From Lachnospiraceae bacterium (GTDB taxonomy: Bacteria > Bacillota > Clostridia > Lachnospirales > Lachnospiraceae): a DNA stretch of 8,920 bases. The stretch is from positions 1-8,920 of the forward strand of contig JAFSRL010000220.1 in assembly GCA_017446125.1 (NCBI GenBank). Reading direction: 5' to 3'. Shown one piece after another: positions 5,649-8,920 of this stretch. Within the stretch, counting starts at the first letter, position 1. Every line of letters begins with the position of its first letter. The position numbers were made by a program, and so were the translations under genes. The notes under the pieces were generated by a model. It did no database searches, had not been told where the DNA came from, and was given only the letters and a program-made list of their open reading frames with translations.

Positions 5649-7559
5649 ATGGTCTGTTCAAACTGCGGAAACGAAATTGGAAAGGGCGTAAAATTCTGCA
5701 CGGAATGCGGCACGCCCGTCCCGGAAAAGAAGTCAAAGAAGGGCCTTATCATCGCGGGAATTGTGCTCGCGGCGCTTGTTTGCGTGGCACTTTTGGCGGT
5801 GTTCGTCATCGCACCCGCAATCCGCGGCATCGGTCAGGACAACACGCTGCTCTACGTCAAGGAGGATGGCATCCTACGCTACGACGGCAAAAAGACCGGG
5901 GACCCGATCGTTGAGGACGTCGCCGTGAAGGGCGCTTTGGAGCGCTCAAGGGCAAGCTACACCCTCGACCACACGAAAAAATACCTGCTCTACATTGACA
6001 GCGCGGATTCCAACACGCTCTATTACAAGGCGCTCAAGGGCAAGGACGAAAAACCCGCAGACATCAAAGAGGATGTCGACCTCATCATTGTGTATGACAA
6101 GATGACGTATTTCTTGACAAAGTCAGGCGACCTCTACCGCTTAAACGACGTCACGGGCAAGCCGAAGAGAATCGGGGCGAACGTTGCCTCCTACAGAATC
6201 TACGGCTACGAAGCCGGTGAAAAAATCGCCTTCCTGGAAGGGGAGAACGTGTTGAGCGAATACAACGCTGCGGATGACAAGGTAAAGGAAATCGCGGAGG
6301 CGGAGGAAGGCATCATCAATGTCTACCCCAGAACGGTCGATTTAAGCGACTACTATTACGCGGCGGAAGGTGACATTTACCGCGTGCAGAATTCGGAAGC
6401 CACACTTTTGGCGGAAGACGCAACGGTGATGGGCATGGACGGTGTCCGTTCCGGTATGCTGCATTACCGCAAGACGTCGGAAACCGGCATGGCATCCCTC
6501 ATCGACGATCCGTACGCGGAATCGGATGCGGAAATGACCGAGCCCAGCCGCGATGATTACAAAAAGAAGGAGACCTTCTTCGGCTACGAATACGAAACCT
6601 ACGACTACGATGCATACGATGCCGCCTTGGCGGAATACCGCCTGAAGGAAAGCCGCGACCTTGTGCGCGAAACAATCGAGAGCGGGAACGGGCTCCTGTT
6701 CGGCGACATCTATTGCTTTGACGGCAAGGAAGAGACGCTGTTGTGCGAGGGCGTTTTGAGCAATACGATCACTCTGGCGGGAAATGCGAACCACTCCCAC
6801 GCACTCGTGACGATGGAGGCATCGCTTTTGGCGGAAAAGCCCGTCCCGATTGACGAGCTGACCGACTCCTACGACATTGCCGCAACCCTCGAGGAGAAGA
6901 TTCTGGGCGCACACGAAGGCGAGGAGATTCAGGCAAATATGATTCTGGGAAAAACCGTACGCCCCATGACCTACCGTGACACGGACCGCTATTATTACGA
7001 TACCGCGAATGAGCAGATGTACCGCATTGTCTTAAAGGATGACAACAGCGTAAGGCGCATGGAAAAAGCCGCCGTCACATCGAACGGTGTCGGGGAATAC
7101 GAGACCGTTGACGATGACTTCGGCAAGGAGCCGTTCAACTACTTCTACTGTTATTCCGCGGGCGGGCGCTTCTATTACTTGAGAGACTTCAGCGCAGAAA
7201 CCAGGAAGGGAGACCTGTGCTCGGAGGGCGAGGTGCTTGTGGAGGATGTCTACAGCGCGCAGGTGACCTTTGACTCGGAGAAGGAGGAATACAAGAATTA
7301 CCTGCGCGTGGTTAGCGACGTCAGCACAAGCGACTACAGCTTTACGCTGTCCAAGGTCACCGGCAGGAAGGTCGAAGTCTTAAGCGACGACGTGGTGCAG
7401 TACAAGTTCTTTGAGGATGATTCCGCCGCCGTGTTACGCGAGTACTCGACGCGCAGAAAGACGGGCGAGCTCTACCGCGTCTACAGCGCAAAGAAGGAAA
7501 CGGAAATCGATACGGACGTGCAGGACATTTCCGGCGCACTCTACGTCTACCCGTATTAA
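5649..7559 (+). CDS. Zinc-ribbon single-pass membrane protein with large extracellular domain, function unknown
   Basis: The protein has 636 residues if it starts at the ATG at 5649, which follows GGGAGG with 9 bp spacing; an in-frame ATG at 5553 lies before the promoter and is unlikely. A short zinc ribbon at the N-terminus uses C3, C6, C17 and C20 (CSNCGNEI...FCTECGTPVP). A lysine-rich stretch and one membrane helix (about 32-56, LIIAGIVLAALVCVALLAVF) follow, so about 580 residues would lie outside the cell. The outer part has recurring short strands ending in YY or YR (LLYVKEDGILRYDG, YLLYIDSADSNTLYYKAL, MTYFLTKSGDLYRLND), suggesting a beta-propeller-like repeat fold. An acidic, tyrosine-rich helical insertion (YEYETYDYDAYDAALAEYR) lies near residues 310-330. 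Similar zinc-ribbon/membrane proteins are frequent in Clostridia and mostly uncharacterised. I do not assign a function. Confidence 0.85.
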   Translation: MVCSNCGNEIGKGVKFCTECGTPVPEKKSKKGLIIAGIVLAALVCVALLAVFVIAPAIRGIGQDNTLLYVKEDGILRYDGKKTGDPIVEDVAVKGALERSRASYTLDHTKKYLLYIDSADSNTLYYKALKGKDEKPADIKEDVDLIIVYDKMTYFLTKSGDLYRLNDVTGKPKRIGANVASYRIYGYEAGEKIAFLEGENVLSEYNAADDKVKEIAEAEEGIINVYPRTVDLSDYYYAAEGDIYRVQNSEATLLAEDATVMGMDGVRSGMLHYRKTSETGMASLIDDPYAESDAEMTEPSRDDYKKKETFFGYEYETYDYDAYDAALAEYRLKESRDLVRETIESGNGLLFGDIYCFDGKEETLLCEGVLSNTITLAGNANHSHALVTMEASLLAEKPVPIDELTDSYDIAATLEEKILGAHEGEEIQANMILGKTVRPMTYRDTDRYYYDTANEQMYRIVLKDDNSVRRMEKAAVTSNGVGEYETVDDDFGKEPFNYFYCYSAGGRFYYLRDFSAETRKGDLCSEGEVLVEDVYSAQVTFDSEKEEYKNYLRVVSDVSTSDYSFTLSKVTGRKVEVLSDDVVQYKFFEDDSAAVLREYSTRRKTGELYRVYSAKKETEIDTDVQDISGALYVYPY

Positions 7560-7623
7560 GCACCGGGAAAGATCGATAAGAAAGTAAAAAAGATACGAAA
7601 GATATGAAAGGAAGCGAACGCTT

Positions 7624-7800
7624 ATGACAGAAGAAGAAATCCTTATGGCGCAACAGGAGCAGGTGTCGGAGTTAGTGAAAATCACGGAGCAGAAGGTGAT
7701 TTACCATGTTCTTTTGCTGATCCGCAAGGCAAGGGAAGAGGACGCCACCTGGGAAGAACTGGAAGCAGCGGTCAAAGACCTGTTAAATAAGGAATTGTAA
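7624..7800 (+). CDS. Small acidic helical protein, hypothetical (58 aa)
   Basis: The open frame MTEEEILMAQQEQVSELVK... ends in KDLLNKEL and has 58 residues. It is rich in Glu, Gln and Leu and looks almost wholly helical, with the tryptophan motif TWEELEAAVKDLL near the end. No membrane segment or cysteine is seen. A GGAAG-type ribosome site lies about 9 bp before the ATG. It starts 64 bp after the zinc-ribbon gene, on the same strand and with no terminator between, so co-transcription is likely. I do not recognise the family. Its reality rests on the ribosome site, codon pattern and position rather than on homology. Confidence 0.6.
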   Translation: MTEEEILMAQQEQVSELVKITEQKVIYHVLLLIRKAREEDATWEELEAAVKDLLNKEL

Positions 7801-7822
7801 TCGATTTTGACCAATGTGCACG

Positions 7823-7851
7823 AAAGAAACGTTGCCTATTGACATTTCTTT
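7823..7851. promoter_or_regulatory. Inverted repeat over the -35 of the transporter promoter
   Basis: AAAGAAACGT (7823-7832) and ACATTTCTTT (7842-7851) pair at 9 of 10 positions around a 9-nt centre and cover the -35 hexamer. It could be an operator. As RNA it could also be a weak end signal for the preceding gene, although no clean T-run follows. The low complexity makes chance possible. Confidence 0.3.
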
Positions 7852-7867
7852 ATATAAATTTTATAAT
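7839..7867 (+). promoter_or_regulatory. Perfect-consensus sigma-A promoter of the fatty acid transporter gene
   Basis: TTGACA (7839-7844) and TATAAT (7862-7867) are separated by 17 bp, an exact match to the housekeeping consensus. The surrounding sequence is very AT-rich compared with the rest of the window. The predicted start near 7874 gives a leader of about 45 nt containing AAGGAGG (7902-7908), 10 bp before the ATG. Confidence 0.85.
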
Positions 7868-7872
7868 TTATA
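7853..7872. promoter_or_regulatory. AT palindrome centred on the -10 of the transporter promoter
   Basis: TATAAATT (7853-7860) and AATTTATA (7865-7872) are perfect inverted repeats with a 4-bp centre, covering most of the -10 hexamer. Possible operator, but such repeats arise easily in sequence this AT-rich. Confidence 0.25.
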
Positions 7873-7918
7873 AATAGCGAAACAATAAACTTTTTCTAAA
7901 GAAGGAGGAGAGACTCAC

Positions 7919-8920
7919 ATGAAGAAATTTACCAACGCGTGCGTCAATTTCATGAACAAGTTCTTACCTGACGCATACCTCTTCGCGGTCATCCTGACCA
8001 TCATCGTCTTCATCTTTGCGATGCCGGCGGCGGGTGCAGGTCCGTTACAGATCGCGATGGCATGGGGTAACGGCGTATGGGGCTTACTTGCATTCTCCAT
8101 GCAGATGGCCTTAGTCGTCGTTACGGGTACCGCTTTTGCGACGGCACCGCCCATCAAAAAGGCGTTGGAAGCACTGGCGAAACTGGCCAAGACCCCGGTA
8201 CAGGGTGTTGTCTTAGTCGTTGTCGTCGGCTCCATCGCTTCCTTTATTAACTGGGGCTTCGGCCTCGTTGTCGGTGCGCTCCTTGGCCGTGCGGTTGCAC
8301 GTCAGGTCAAGAATGTTGACTACCGTATGTTGATTGCGGCCGGTTATTCGGGCTTCGCAATCTGGCATGCAGGTATTTCCGGTTCCATCCCGCTGTCCTT
8401 AAACACGGCAGGCAACCTGGTACCGTTCACGACAAAGGATGCCTCCCTGGTAGAGCTGGTTACAAAGTACACGACAGGCGGTCTGGAAGTCACCGAAGGC
8501 GTGGAAGAGGCAACCGGTGCCGTAACCTACACCTACAATGCATTGACCAATACCGGTGGTGCACTGGCGGAGCTGGTTGACACCAAGATGACCATCTTCT
8601 CGGCATGGAACCTGCTCATGATTGCGGCCTGCGTCATCTTAACCGCATTGATTTTCGGTGCCGCACATCCGAAGCCGGAAGACACCTTCGTGGTCGATCC
8701 CAAGCTCCTTGAGGATGAAGAGCGTGAGTATCCCACACCGGTCACCCCTGCGGAAAAGATCGAGAACAGCCCGATTTTCTCCTGGATTATCGGTATCTGC
8801 GGTCTGGTATACCTGGTCTTCTATTTCTTTGTTAAGACGGAAATCAACGGCGCAATGTGGGGCCGCGGATTAAAGGGTCTTGACCTGAACGCTGTTAACT
8901 TCCTGTTCCTGATTCTCGGC
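7919..8920 (+). CDS. Short-chain fatty acid transporter, AtoE family (N-terminal part)
   Basis: The frame is open from the ATG at 7919 to the window edge (334 residues), so the C-terminus is missing; the family is usually about 440-470 residues. The start MKKFTNACVNFMNKFLPDAYLFAVILTIIVF is typical of AtoE-type short-chain fatty acid permeases. These are inner-membrane proteins thought to move acids such as acetoacetate or butyrate. Hydrophobic segments are visible near residues 18-38, 50-75, 93-125, 140-160, 222-245 and 280-300. The conserved-looking stretches ASFINWGFGLVVGALLGR and GYSGFAIWHAGISGSIPL lie in the middle. A charged loop follows HPKPEDTFVVDP. It has its own perfect promoter and strong ribosome site, so high expression is expected. 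The substrate and direction of transport cannot be told from the sequence. Arsenite/tricarboxylate-type ion transporters are more distant alternatives. Confidence 0.88.
   Translation, partial: MKKFTNACVNFMNKFLPDAYLFAVILTIIVFIFAMPAAGAGPLQIAMAWGNGVWGLLAFSMQMALVVVTGTAFATAPPIKKALEALAKLAKTPVQGVVLVVVVGSIASFINWGFGLVVGALLGRAVARQVKNVDYRMLIAAGYSGFAIWHAGISGSIPLSLNTAGNLVPFTTKDASLVELVTKYTTGGLEVTEGVEEATGAVTYTYNALTNTGGALAELVDTKMTIFSAWNLLMIAACVILTALIFGAAHPKPEDTFVVDPKLLEDEEREYPTPVTPAEKIENSPIFSWIIGICGLVYLVFYFFVKTEINGAMWGRGLKGLDLNAVNFLFLILG

Noticed and set aside
6342..6914. 190-codon minus-strand frame within the zinc-ribbon gene
   Set aside because: Antisense shadow with valine- and arginine-rich low-information sequence and no ribosome site.
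7604..7627. Seven-codon mini-frame whose stop overlaps the start of the 58-residue ORF (ATGA)
   Set aside because: No ribosome site of its own is clear, and such short frames are frequent by chance. Coupling cannot be supported.

Overview
The window looks like chromosome from an anaerobic Firmicute of the Clostridia, possibly Lachnospiraceae-like. This rests on moderately high GC, strong GGAGG-type ribosome sites, sigma-A-like promoters, a membrane protein with an N-terminal zinc ribbon, and a lipoprotein/sensor-kinase pair. The species cannot be named from the sequence.

Layout. The left part is read on the minus strand, in the order carB (2089-5493), a solute-binding lipoprotein (1036-2043), and the start of a membrane sensor protein (1-1048, cut by the window edge). 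The last two overlap by 13 bp and resemble the binding-protein plus sensor-kinase pairs of PgtC/PgtB-type systems. A 155-bp divergent intergenic region (5494-5648) carries overlapping promoters. To its right, on the plus strand, lie a large zinc-ribbon membrane protein (5649-7559), a 58-residue acidic protein (7624-7800), and the first 334 codons of an AtoE-family short-chain fatty acid transporter (7919 to the edge) behind a perfect-consensus promoter.

The most notable feature is inside carB. Two related palindromic elements of about 72 bp sit in frame in two interdomain linkers (3993-4065 and 3678-3818). Each adds about 24 codons and encodes the same motif, GTGTLTH...RV.VPVP. The copy at 3678-3818 has itself been split by a further 69-bp insertion bounded by a 9-bp direct repeat (3719-3727 and 3788-3796), again preserving the frame. 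Subtracting all three insertions takes CarB from 1134 to about 1063 residues, the usual family length. Only one of the six reading frames through each element is open, and it is the one used. This resembles the in-frame palindromic elements of Rickettsia or REP-type elements, here in a core pyrimidine/arginine gene.

Other points of interest are a promoter before the lipoprotein whose -10 lies 6 bp from the ATG, predicting a leaderless message with a palindrome between its -35 and -10; interlocked divergent promoters between carB and the zinc-ribbon gene; and a carB with no adjacent carA. No tRNA, rRNA, CRISPR array or transposase gene was seen. No stretch over 300 bases lacks a gene.
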